Assembly (NCBI GenBank): GCA_965248635.1 | Contig: OZ252114.1 | Span: 1,984,001-2,048,000, forward strand | Direction: 5' to 3' | Length of the DNA: 64,000 nucleotides | Source of the DNA: CBDAPI01 sp965248635 | Lineage (GTDB): Bacteria > Acidobacteriota > UBA6911 > RPQK01 > CBDAPI01 | In this document: positions 43,111 to 50,501 of the stretch, in pieces | How positions within the stretch are numbered: position 1 is the first letter of the stretch | Layout of the letters: each line of letters begins with the position of its first letter | Notes under the pieces: generated by a model | Told to the model about the DNA's origin: nothing | The model's database searches: none | The model's input: the letters and a program-made list of their open reading frames with translations, nothing else | Translations under genes and position numbers: made by a program

Positions 43111-43251
43111 GTTGTGATTGCCGACACCCTTTCTACAACAATCGGCGTGTATAACCAAGGTTGGGGAGCCCAGGCCCCCGCCTGGGTTCTTATCACGAGG
43201 GCGTCCCGTGCTCTTGGGGGAGAGCCGGAGGCGCCTTCCCCTCAAGAATTC
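43111..43251. repeat. 141-base direct repeat, unit 1
   Basis: This unit begins GTTGTGATTGCCGACACC right after the IS1380 end and recurs at 43391-43533 beginning GTTGTGATCGCCGACACC. Both contain CCCAGGCCCCCGCCTGGG, a self-complementary hairpin, and end GCGCCTTCCCCTCAAGAATT. I estimate about 85% identity by eye. No convincing gene is present in this spacer. Confidence 0.75.
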
Positions 43252-43260
43252 ATACTCAAG

Positions 43261-43320
43261 CCAGGTCTCTTAGGCTTCGCCTCAGGCTTTCCAGGTCTCT
43301 TAGGCTTCGCCTCAGTCCCC
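43261..43320. repeat. 30-base tandem duplication
   Basis: Two consecutive 30-base units start CCAGGTCTCTTAGGCTTCGC; the first 26 bases of each are the same apart from the last position or two. They sit between the two 141-base direct repeats. Confidence 0.85.
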
Positions 43321-43390
43321 AACTTGCAAAAAGGAATAATGCTGGGTGGCGGCATTGGAATTCCGGATGGTCAGAGTCCCCCGGGGGCAG

Positions 43391-43533
43391 GTTGTGATCG
43401 CCGACACCGTTTTTACAACAACCGGCATGTATAAGAAAGGGTGGGGGGGAGCCCAGGCCCCCGCCTGGGTCTTTTTTACAAGGGCGCTCCGGCTTTTGGG
43501 GGAAAGTCGGTGGCGCCTTCCCCTCAAGAATTC
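43391..43533. repeat. 141-base direct repeat, unit 2
   Basis: This is the second, diverged copy of the unit at 43111-43251, with an offset of 280 bases. The central GCCCAGGCCCCCGCCTGGG hairpin is conserved, which suggests that the structure rather than a protein is what is shared. Confidence 0.75.
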
Positions 43534-43635
43534 CTGCGGGGGCCTCGGTCGCAAGCCTTGTCAGAACGCGTCTTCCCCCCCTTCGTTTGTGATTGTGGAA
43601 GTCAAAGTTATGGGTGACTTGAATCACCTTTCTTG

Positions 43636-43664
43636 TTGACTTAATCGCAGGTGTCTTCTAAACT
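43636..43664 (+). promoter_or_regulatory. Sigma70-type promoter for the Tad-like genes
   Basis: TTGACT (43636-43641), a 17-base spacer and TAAACT (43659-43664) form a good promoter. Transcription from about 43671 would include the three 31-base repeats in the leader of the TadG-like gene at 43825. Confidence 0.5.
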
Positions 43665-43680
43665 CAGGTTACTGGTCAGG

Positions 43681-43773
43681 GGGGCTAGGCGACGAGGGGT
43701 GCCAACCCTTTGGGGCTAGGCGACGAGGGGTGCCAACCCTTTGGGGCTAGGCGACGAGGGGTGCCAACCCTTT
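43681..43773 (+). repeat. Three 31-base tandem repeats in the Tad leader, terminator-like end
   Basis: Units start at 43681, 43712 and 43743 and are exact copies of GGGGCTAGGCGACGAGGGGT followed by GCCAACCCTTT. Each unit can form GGGT-GCCA-ACCC mini-hairpins followed by T residues, and the last is followed by seven Ts, which looks like a weak intrinsic terminator or attenuator between promoter and gene. There are no unique spacers, so this is not a CRISPR array. Confidence 0.8.
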
Positions 43774-43824
43774 TTTTGACGGTTTGAAGAGGTTACTGTC
43801 ATTAGGAGTCTGGAGGGCACGACG

Positions 43825-45099
43825 ATGAGGTGTTTTCTCGCTGGTTGGGGTGATTCGGGCGTGGTAGCCGTGGTACTGGCCCTTCTACTGCCCGTGCTCC
43901 TCGGGTTTGTCGGTCTTGTGGTCGATCTTGGATTCGCTTTCCAGTACAAGCGAATCATGCAAACGGCCGCCGCCGCAGGTGCCTACGGCGGAGCCTACTC
44001 AATTCAAAGAAAAGAGTACGATCAGGTCACAAAAAACGCCCTCTATGACGCCTCCAAGAACGGGTTCGATGGAAGCAGGGGCGAAACCCGAACCGTCAAC
44101 AATCCTCCCACCGGGGGCAAGTATTCGGGCGATAGCGACTTCGTTGAGATGATCATCAGCGAGGATCTGCCCACGTATTTCATGCCCGTTCTGGGAATTC
44201 CCCAGATGACCATCAGAGCCCGGGCGGTGGCCGGAGTGTTTTCCGCTGGGGCCTGTGTGCACGTTCTGGACGGAACGTCAGAAAAGTCCTTTGAAATCAG
44301 CAGCGCTTCTGAGCTGTATGCACCCAGATGTATAGTCAAGGTCCACTGCGACAAGGAGGCTCTCTCCGTGACCAGCGCATCCGCCCTGACGGCGCACAAA
44401 ATCGAGGTGTGCGGTCAGGCGAATCTCAGTGGATCCACAGTGATTCCGGACCCGAATCTGGGTGTGTGTGACGATACGCCCTGCCAGAAGGGCGCCGATC
44501 CGCTGGCCTACATGGAAGATCCGGTGCCGCCGGCTGGTTGCGACTTCACCGATTTCAAGACCAGCAGTAAGGGGAAGCCCAAGAAACCGGTACCCATCGA
44601 TTCCGGGACCTACTGCAACGGGATCAGCATCGAGAGCGGTTCCCACGTCTACTTCAAGCCCGGTGTCTACTGGTTGAAAGGTGGGGGCCTGAACATTGAC
44701 AGTGGGTCTTCGGCCTCGGGATCGGATCTTGCTTTCTACAACACCGAAGGAGAGGGATACTCCTACGGGCCGATCGAGGTCCAGAGTGGCAGCAAGGTGA
44801 CGTTGAAGGCCATGCAGGGCGCGGACAAGGGGGACTTTGACGGGATGCTCTTCTGGGTGGACCGAAGCGTGGTGGGAGATTACGACAACAAGATTGAGAG
44901 CAATACCGGATCTTCTTTCGAGGGGACCTTTCTCTTCACCAACCAGCATCTGATGTTTCACAGCAACACGGTGGGAGAAGCCGGAGCGAGCTGGACCTTT
45001 ATTGTTGCCAATACGCTGGAGATTTCCAGTAACACCACCGTCGGTGTGGGCTCCAGATGGACGAACCTGTCGATCCAGGAGCCAGTACTCGTCGAGTAA
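43825..45099 (+). CDS. TadG/TadE-like pilus assembly protein with beta-rich C-terminal domain
   Basis: The 424-residue protein starts MRCFLAGWGDSGVVAVVLALLLP, the positively charged head and single helix of Tad-type minor pilins (PF13400-like), with LGFVGLVVDLGFAFQYKRIMQTAADAAA-like text (VDLG...QTAAAAGAYGGA). The remaining 330 residues form repetitive beta structure (GISIESGSHVYFKPGVYWLKGGGLNIDSGSS, EVQSGSKVTLKAMQGADKG, NTLEISSNTTVGVGS), perhaps a beta-helix. Paired cysteines suggest disulfides, as expected outside the inner membrane. GGAGGG precedes the ATG. Two TadE-like genes follow. No tadA/B/C secretion ATPase genes are in the window, so the machinery must lie elsewhere. Confidence 0.82.
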   Translation: MRCFLAGWGDSGVVAVVLALLLPVLLGFVGLVVDLGFAFQYKRIMQTAAAAGAYGGAYSIQRKEYDQVTKNALYDASKNGFDGSRGETRTVNNPPTGGKYSGDSDFVEMIISEDLPTYFMPVLGIPQMTIRARAVAGVFSAGACVHVLDGTSEKSFEISSASELYAPRCIVKVHCDKEALSVTSASALTAHKIEVCGQANLSGSTVIPDPNLGVCDDTPCQKGADPLAYMEDPVPPAGCDFTDFKTSSKGKPKKPVPIDSGTYCNGISIESGSHVYFKPGVYWLKGGGLNIDSGSSASGSDLAFYNTEGEGYSYGPIEVQSGSKVTLKAMQGADKGDFDGMLFWVDRSVVGDYDNKIESNTGSSFEGTFLFTNQHLMFHSNTVGEAGASWTFIVANTLEISSNTTVGVGSRWTNLSIQEPVLVE

Positions 45100-45128
45100 G
45101 GGTTGCCGAAAGAAAGGGGAGGGGGAGG

Positions 45129-45569
45129 ATGAGAGGATTCAAGCTTGCCGAACGAAGGGGAACGGCCACCGTGGAAATGGCAGTCATACTGCCGCTTCTG
45201 ATACTGCTGGTGCTGGGGGCGACCGATCTGGGTCGTGTCTTCTATGACGCCATCGCTGTGGCCAACGCGGCTCGAGCCGGCCTTTCTTACGGAGCGCTGG
45301 ACGTGTCGAAATCCAAGGACACGAGTACCATCAGCCAGATAGCCAGCAAGGACGCTGAGTTCATTGGCGGAGTCACGATCAATGTGAGCCGTTTCTGTGA
45401 GTGCGACGACACCTCGGTGGTTGACTGTGAGACCGGCACCTGTGACGAGGGCTCGTCCAAGATTTACCTCCAGGTGCAGGCTGAGAAGACCTATAACACG
45501 ATTCTTCCCTATCCCGGCATACCCAGTTCGGTCCTCATTACCCGGGATGCCTACATGCGGGCGCGCTGA
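45129..45569 (+). CDS. TadE-family minor pseudopilin
   Basis: The 146-residue protein starts MRGFKLAERRGTATVEMAVILP and has the TadE signature (RRGTATVEMAVILPLLILLVLGATDLGRVFYD): a basic head, a Glu five residues after the processing-like site, and a hydrophobic helix. The C-terminal part is a small exported domain with four cysteines (FCECDD, DCETGTCDEG). GGGGGAGG immediately precedes the ATG, a strong ribosome site. It follows the TadG-like gene by 29 bases and precedes a third, broken TadE-like gene by 16 bases. Confidence 0.85.
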   Translation: MRGFKLAERRGTATVEMAVILPLLILLVLGATDLGRVFYDAIAVANAARAGLSYGALDVSKSKDTSTISQIASKDAEFIGGVTINVSRFCECDDTSVVDCETGTCDEGSSKIYLQVQAEKTYNTILPYPGIPSSVLITRDAYMRAR

Positions 45570-45585
45570 TACACCTGCGGAGAGA

Positions 45586-45975
45586 ATGGTGAGGAACAAG
45601 TCGGCAGCCACTGGGACCACGATCGTCGAGTTCGCGATCGTCGGCATGGTCTTTTGACTGTTGATCATCGGGCTAATGGATGTGGCACGAGGGGTCTGGA
45701 TTTACAACTCCATGTCGGGAGTGGCCCGTGAGGCAACCCGCCATGCCATAGTGAACGGTTCCTTCAGCAGCACTCCTGCCAGCGCCAAAGATGTCAGCGA
45801 CTTCGTGAAGAAAAGGCTCTGGTCGCCTGGAGTCACCGTCCAGACGGTCTGGGATCCGGACAACACCCGGGGGAGCACGGTCACGGTGACCGTGCGGTAT
45901 GAGTACCGACCCGTCCTGGCCCTGTTCCAGTCGGTTCCGCTAATCGCCAGCAGCCAGATGGCGATCTCCTTCTAG
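45586..45975 (+). pseudogene. TadE-family protein interrupted by an in-frame TGA
   Basis: From ATG 45586 the frame encodes MVRNKSAATGTTIVEFAIVGMVF, stops at TGA 45655-45657, and continues in the same frame as LLIIGLMDVARGVWIYNSMSG to a normal stop at 45975. The two parts together are a typical TadE protein (basic head, FAIV...IIGLMDVARG helix, beta-rich tail) of about 129 residues. The TGA falls in the middle of the membrane helix where a hydrophobic residue is expected, so a point mutation (for example from TTA or TGG) is the simplest explanation. TGA is used as a normal stop by many neighbouring genes, so it is not a reassigned code. A restart at TTG 45661 would give a protein without the basic head. 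Confidence 0.75.
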
Positions 45976-46043
45976 CGCACGTCCTGCTCTAAGCCTCTGA
46001 ATGCGGGCCGATCGTTTCGGCGCCTGGATGATATGCTGTTGCC

Positions 46044-47846
46044 ATGAATTTCCTGCGTCGCCAATGTTCTCCCGGGTCGTACCGGGTGTCGGTCGGCTTC
46101 CTGTGTCTGCTCGCGACTTGCTTTGCGACGCCGCTGTGGGGAGGGACCCAGGAGAGCATCGCTCAAACTCACGTTTTGTTGATCAACGGCGGCGGCCGTC
46201 CTCAGTCGAACTATCAGTCGCACCTTCTTCACATCGAGCAGTTGCATGAACTCCTGCTCGAGAGGGGTGTTCAGAACAGCCACATCACAATCCTGAGTGC
46301 GGACGGGTCCGACCTTGGTGCCGACCTGGCCGTCCGCGAAGTCCAGGCGGAGCAGGAGTTCTGGCGACTCTCCGGGACTCGTCTGGAAAAGCCCTTGCGC
46401 AACCGGATCAAATACAAGAACTCCCAGATCAGCGGGGCCACGGTCGGACCGGCGACACAAGCAAGCATCCGGAGCTGGTTCAAGACGGAAGTAAGCCGTC
46501 TGCACTCGGGTGACACCCTGTTGCTCTATGTCACTGACCACGGAAGGAAGGGCAAAAACGGCCCATTAGAGAACACGATCACTCTGTGGGGAAAAGGCGA
46601 AGATCTGACGGTGGCGGAGCTGAGAGTGTTGATCGGAATGCTGGATCCGGGGGTCCGCGTGGTCGCGTTGATGTCGCAGTGCTTTTCCGGTGGTTTCGCC
46701 AACCTGATGTATGAGCCCAGGCACGTCCTGCCCCGCAGCAACATCTGTGGCTTTTTTTCCTCTACTGCCGACCGACGTGGCTACGGGTGTTACCCCGAGA
46801 ATCGCGACAAGGACAACGTGGGCCACTCTTTTCGCTTCCTCGAGGCCCTGGGGTCGGCCCTGAGTTTTGACGAGGCACACGACCTCGTACTGGTTAGCGA
46901 CCGCACACCTGATGTACCACTCAAAACATCGGATCTTTATCTGGATGCGATCCTGAGGGCCGAAGCGGGCCGGCTCGGTGAGGAATTTGAGTCGCTGGTG
47001 GATGGACTTCTGCGCCAGGCCTGGCACGATAAGGGCGCCTGGGAGCCCGAGATCCGCCTCCTGGATCGGATGGGCACCGCCTTCGGATATTTCAGCCCCC
47101 GTTTCCTCTCCGAGCTGGGCAGGCAGTCGGAGCTGTTCTCCCAGGTTGCCCGGCAGTTCAATTCGTACAGGGATGCGTGGAGGGTAGCTCAACAAGCTCT
47201 CAACCGCGAGAATCTGCGCCGATTCCTCCTCTCCAACCCGCACTGGGATGGTCGGCTCAGCCAGGCCGCCGTGGCGGCCGGGAACCCTCGACCGCTGGCC
47301 GCGAAGCTGCTGACAGATCTTGCAGAACACACTCGGAACGACCCGGAAACGGCGGCCCGGATGGACCTGCTGCGGGAAAGGGCCGAGGCGACCCGCCAGG
47401 CGAGCTACCGCATGCAGGTGCGTGAGGGTGTGGTACTGCGCATGCGTTTCACTCTCATCGAGATCGCCGGGCGGGTCCATCTCGCCCGAGAGGCCACGAA
47501 CTCTCAACGCCAGGCCCATGAAGCCCTGGTTGAGTGTGAGGCGTTGGCACTGACCCCGTCGCCGGAGTCCCCGGCTTTTCCTCTGGTGGCCACCGAGCCC
47601 TTTCCTTCCTATGAGGAAGAGCTCAGGCTCGCCGAGGCAGCCCTGCCAGGTTGGATGGGTATCCGATTTCGGCCGGTCGGTGAGGACCGCCGCGAGGGGT
47701 GTCGCTGGAGGCCGGGGCCGTTTCGGTGGTTGGAGTTTATGAGGACTCTCCTGCTCAGAAAGCGGGCCTGGTGCAGGGCGACATCATTGTCGGGCCTCCG
47801 AGTGAGATTTTCGTGGAGGCCCAACGGATTCGGGAATGGGTCATGA
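46044..47846 (+). CDS. Caspase-like (clan CD) protease domain protein, N-terminal part of split gene
   Basis: The protein starts MNFLRRQCSPGSYRVSVGFLC, an export signal, followed by a caspase/legumain-like domain: THVLLINGGGRPQSNYQSHL, then LLLYVTDHGRKGKN with His166 and VVALMSQCFSGGFANL with Cys213, the expected catalytic dyad of clan CD peptidases. Residues about 300-580 are largely helical with no clear family. From about 47690 the frame reads Arg-rich nonsense (REGCRWRPG) while the -1 frame continues as a PDZ domain, so the true gene probably extends to 48394. One missing G in the GGGG run near 47694-47699 would explain it. Three genes for pilus-like proteins precede it; whether it processes them is unknown. 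Confidence 0.7.
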   Translation: MNFLRRQCSPGSYRVSVGFLCLLATCFATPLWGGTQESIAQTHVLLINGGGRPQSNYQSHLLHIEQLHELLLERGVQNSHITILSADGSDLGADLAVREVQAEQEFWRLSGTRLEKPLRNRIKYKNSQISGATVGPATQASIRSWFKTEVSRLHSGDTLLLYVTDHGRKGKNGPLENTITLWGKGEDLTVAELRVLIGMLDPGVRVVALMSQCFSGGFANLMYEPRHVLPRSNICGFFSSTADRRGYGCYPENRDKDNVGHSFRFLEALGSALSFDEAHDLVLVSDRTPDVPLKTSDLYLDAILRAEAGRLGEEFESLVDGLLRQAWHDKGAWEPEIRLLDRMGTAFGYFSPRFLSELGRQSELFSQVARQFNSYRDAWRVAQQALNRENLRRFLLSNPHWDGRLSQAAVAAGNPRPLAAKLLTDLAEHTRNDPETAARMDLLRERAEATRQASYRMQVREGVVLRMRFTLIEIAGRVHLAREATNSQRQAHEALVECEALALTPSPESPAFPLVATEPFPSYEEELRLAEAALPGWMGIRFRPVGEDRREGCRWRPGPFRWLEFMRTLLLRKRAWCRATSLSGLRVRFSWRPNGFGNGS

Positions 47847-48394
47847 CGGCGCCCATCGGAAAGCCGCAGCCTCTTCTGGTGCGCCGAGGCGAAGAGAGAA
47901 TCCAGGTCAGCCTCACGCCCAGGCCTTACCCCCGCCAGATGCCGGAGTTGCCGGGCCCGCCCCAGATCGGTAGTCAGGCACCACTGCTTGACCAGTTGCA
48001 GCCCCTGGACGCCAATGTCCCGCTGCAGCTGACAAAGGGTCCCCACCTGCTGTTCTTCTGGGCAACCTGGTGCGGTCCCTGCAAGGCCGCTCTGCCGGAG
48101 ATAGCCGCCTTTCAGAGAGAGCGAGGTATCCCCGTCATCGCCATTACAGATGAGACACCCCAGAAGCTCGAGGCCTTTTTCCAGAAATACCAGGGGTCAT
48201 TCCCAGAACTGGTGGCAGCGGACGAGTTTCGCCATTCGTTCGTCGCTTACGGGGTGAGCGCGACCCCCACCTTCGTGCTGATCGACGGCGACGGAAAGAT
48301 CGAAAGCATCTCAAAGGGATACCGCAAAGGAGAAGGACTCCCCATTGCCGGCTGGTCCTGGGCCGGACCGGATAAAGGTTCCGGGGAGCACTAG
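47699..48394 (+). CDS. PDZ plus TlpA-like thioredoxin domain, C-terminal part of split gene
   Basis: This frame gives a PDZ-like stretch (SVVGVYEDSPAQKAGLVQGDIIVG then RIREWVMTAPIGKPQPLLVRRGEERIQVSL) and a TlpA/ResA-type thioredoxin domain with HLLFFWATWCGPCKAALPEIAAF (CGPC), and the cis-Pro loop VSATPTFVLIDGDGKI. The previous frame carries the N-terminal half of the PDZ domain (LPGWMGIRFRPVGEDRREG), so the two are one protein of about 780 residues interrupted by a -1 frameshift. PDZ and thioredoxin parts fused to a caspase-like domain suggest envelope quality control with redox function, which is inference. The gene ends 28 bases before the convergent dikinase gene. Confidence 0.72.
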   Translation: MSLEAGAVSVVGVYEDSPAQKAGLVQGDIIVGPPSEIFVEAQRIREWVMTAPIGKPQPLLVRRGEERIQVSLTPRPYPRQMPELPGPPQIGSQAPLLDQLQPLDANVPLQLTKGPHLLFFWATWCGPCKAALPEIAAFQRERGIPVIAITDETPQKLEAFFQKYQGSFPELVAADEFRHSFVAYGVSATPTFVLIDGDGKIESISKGYRKGEGLPIAGWSWAGPDKGSGEH

Positions 48395-48422
48395 CTCTAC
48401 ACTCACCTCAGTTAGCAAACGA

Positions 48423-50501
48423 TTACCGGTGCCGGGCTGCGGTAAGCGGGCTCGCGGTCCCTCGCTGCTGGGCCGCGATCGTGACCGCGTCGTCCGCCTC
48501 GACCCGGACGCCGTCGCCGTCGTGGATCGTCGTACTGCTGCCCGCCAGCACGAGCACGGGGAAGCCCTGCTCCCGCGCCACGATTGCCGCGTGCGAGAGC
48601 TCGCCGCCCATGTCGGCGATGCACCCCCGGCAGGCGGGGAAGAGGCCCACGAGCTCGGGTTCCAGGAAGCGGGTGACGAGCACGTCGTCGGGCGACAGGT
48701 CTGTGGGCTTCAGACCCGCAGCGTGTCGAGCGGTGCCTTCGAAGGGCTCGCGGGCGGCGATCATCCGGCCGCGGAGCGTGTCGGCGGTGTCTGGGCCGGC
48801 CGACAAGCGCTCGATCTCCACGAGGCTCACGGCGTCGCCCAGGTCGATGCCCGACCACTCCTGCTCGGCACGCCGCCGGCGCGCCACCAGCCTGGCCGCG
48901 TCCGCCACCTCGAGGTGGCCGTCGGCCATGCTTTGGACGTCTTCGAGTCGCAGGTAGAAGGCCTCTCCTTTGTCCAGCCCGAGTTTGCTCTCGAGTGCGA
49001 GAGCAGCGGCCCGGACGGGGCCCAGACAGCGCACGGCCCTATCCTTCGCCCGCTCCTTCAAGGTGACGAAGTTGGGCTCTGCTTCGGCCGGCTCCCAGGC
49101 CAGCGTGGCGAAGCGTGCGGCGAACTCGCGGGCCCGCTCGGGAGCCTCCGAGAAGCGCGGTTCCGAGAGCTCGTAGTCGTTGGCGCTGCGGTGACCCCAC
49201 CGCTCCAGGAAAGGCTCCATTCGTCCCGAATGGTGGAGCCCTGAGAGATCGCCCAGAAAGCGGCTCGTGGCACCCGTGCCGGGACGTCCTTCGTCGCCGG
49301 AGATTTGCGCGGACAAAGTCGTGGTGTAGGCCGTCGGGTACACTCGCTCGACGAAGTCGGCCGCCCGCGCCACCAGTGCGCGAGCGGCGGCACGTGCCGA
49401 GTCGTCCTGCGCCCTCTCGGTGGGCGGCATCATCGCCTCGATCTCAGCTTCGAGCCAGGCCAGCATTTTCAGGCGATCGCGCTGCAGACGGCGGCGCAGT
49501 CGACGCCCGGCCCACAGCCGCCGCAGCCGCAGGCCGAAGAGCTGCCGCTCGACGTCCACGTCGGCGTAGAGCTTGCCGAAGAGCGACGTGACGTAGGGTA
49601 CCCGCAGCTCGGGCACCGGCTGGCCGAGGATGCGAAACCCTGCGCCCAGTGCACCAGTGGGTGCGTAGAGGCGCTCCACCAGCGACTGCGTCAGCGGGGT
49701 CGGGTTGATAACGACCTCACGCACGGCCGCGTGGTGGAAGGCGGGCCGGCCGGCGCGACCGAGCCGCGATTCGAGCAGTAGTTTGGTGACGCGTTCCTGC
49801 TCGCGCACTGTCTCGGAGCCGCTGATCCGGGCGGTGACGTCGCGGCTCTGGAGGACGGTGACGCTCTTGCGCCGGGAGTCCCAGGCCCACTCGATGTCCT
49901 GCGGCGTGCCGATGGCGTCTTCGACGACCATGCCGACGAGAAACACGCGGCGTAGCACCTGCGCGACCTCAGCCTCCGGCTCCGGGTAGGGCCGGCCGCT
50001 CCACCTGCCGAAGTCGACGCGTCGCGGCTCGACCCGACCCGACACGACATCATCGGCTCCGCCGCCGGCGAATTCGCAGGCGGCAAGGCCGGAGTTCTCG
50101 GGGGAGCGGGTGAAGAGGACCCCGGCCAGGTCCGCGTCTACCATCGGCTGGATGAGTACTCCCGCCTTCTGTTCATCCTCTCCGAAGGACTGGCGCACCG
50201 GCGCCACAGCCTCCGGCACGTCCTGCTCGAGGACGTTGAGCTCCGAGTGATAACGACCCGCTTCGCTGCTCTCTGCAGCGTCCTCTTCCAGCCCGCAAGA
50301 GCGCACCGCGAAGGGACCGGGACCGATCTCGCACAGGGCCGACTCCAGTTCCGGGCTTCCCCGATCGTGAATCGACTCGCCTGTGAGGACGACGCCGGGC
50401 GCCACCCGGAAGAGGGTGGGTTTCGCGCGGCGCAGGCGGCCCAGGCGGCGAGCCTTGCTACCGACACCCTCGACATCGGCCTCCTCGATTCTCCGGATCA
50501 C
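48423..50501 (-). CDS. PEP-synthase/rifampicin-phosphotransferase-like dikinase
   Basis: The 692-residue protein has an N-terminal PPDK/ATP-grasp type domain (FAVRSCGLEEDAAESSEAGRYHS, VLIQPMVDADLAGVLFTRSPENSG, DIEWAWDSRRKSVTVLQSRDV), a helical middle region of about 300 residues without the PEP-binding TIM barrel, and a C-terminal swivelling domain with the phospho-histidine loop GCIADMGGELSHAAIVAREQGFPVLV. This order (ATP domain, unknown substrate domain, His domain) resembles rifampicin phosphotransferases more than true PEP synthase, so a small molecule is likely phosphorylated with ATP. It overlaps the YidC-like gene by four bases on the same strand. The G+C content is visibly higher than in flanking genes. 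Confidence 0.8.
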   Translation of the reverse strand: MIRRIEEADVEGVGSKARRLGRLRRAKPTLFRVAPGVVLTGESIHDRGSPELESALCEIGPGPFAVRSCGLEEDAAESSEAGRYHSELNVLEQDVPEAVAPVRQSFGEDEQKAGVLIQPMVDADLAGVLFTRSPENSGLAACEFAGGGADDVVSGRVEPRRVDFGRWSGRPYPEPEAEVAQVLRRVFLVGMVVEDAIGTPQDIEWAWDSRRKSVTVLQSRDVTARISGSETVREQERVTKLLLESRLGRAGRPAFHHAAVREVVINPTPLTQSLVERLYAPTGALGAGFRILGQPVPELRVPYVTSLFGKLYADVDVERQLFGLRLRRLWAGRRLRRRLQRDRLKMLAWLEAEIEAMMPPTERAQDDSARAAARALVARAADFVERVYPTAYTTTLSAQISGDEGRPGTGATSRFLGDLSGLHHSGRMEPFLERWGHRSANDYELSEPRFSEAPERAREFAARFATLAWEPAEAEPNFVTLKERAKDRAVRCLGPVRAAALALESKLGLDKGEAFYLRLEDVQSMADGHLEVADAARLVARRRRAEQEWSGIDLGDAVSLVEIERLSAGPDTADTLRGRMIAAREPFEGTARHAAGLKPTDLSPDDVLVTRFLEPELVGLFPACRGCIADMGGELSHAAIVAREQGFPVLVLAGSSTTIHDGDGVRVEADDAVTIAAQQRGTASPLTAARHR

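Noticed and set aside
43681..43773. Possible CRISPR array (three identical repeats)
   Set aside because: The 31-base units are directly adjacent with no spacers, and no cas genes are nearby.
45655..45657. TGA recoded as selenocysteine or tryptophan
   Set aside because: TGA ends many intact genes in this window, no SECIS-like hairpin was seen, and the position needs a plain hydrophobic residue.
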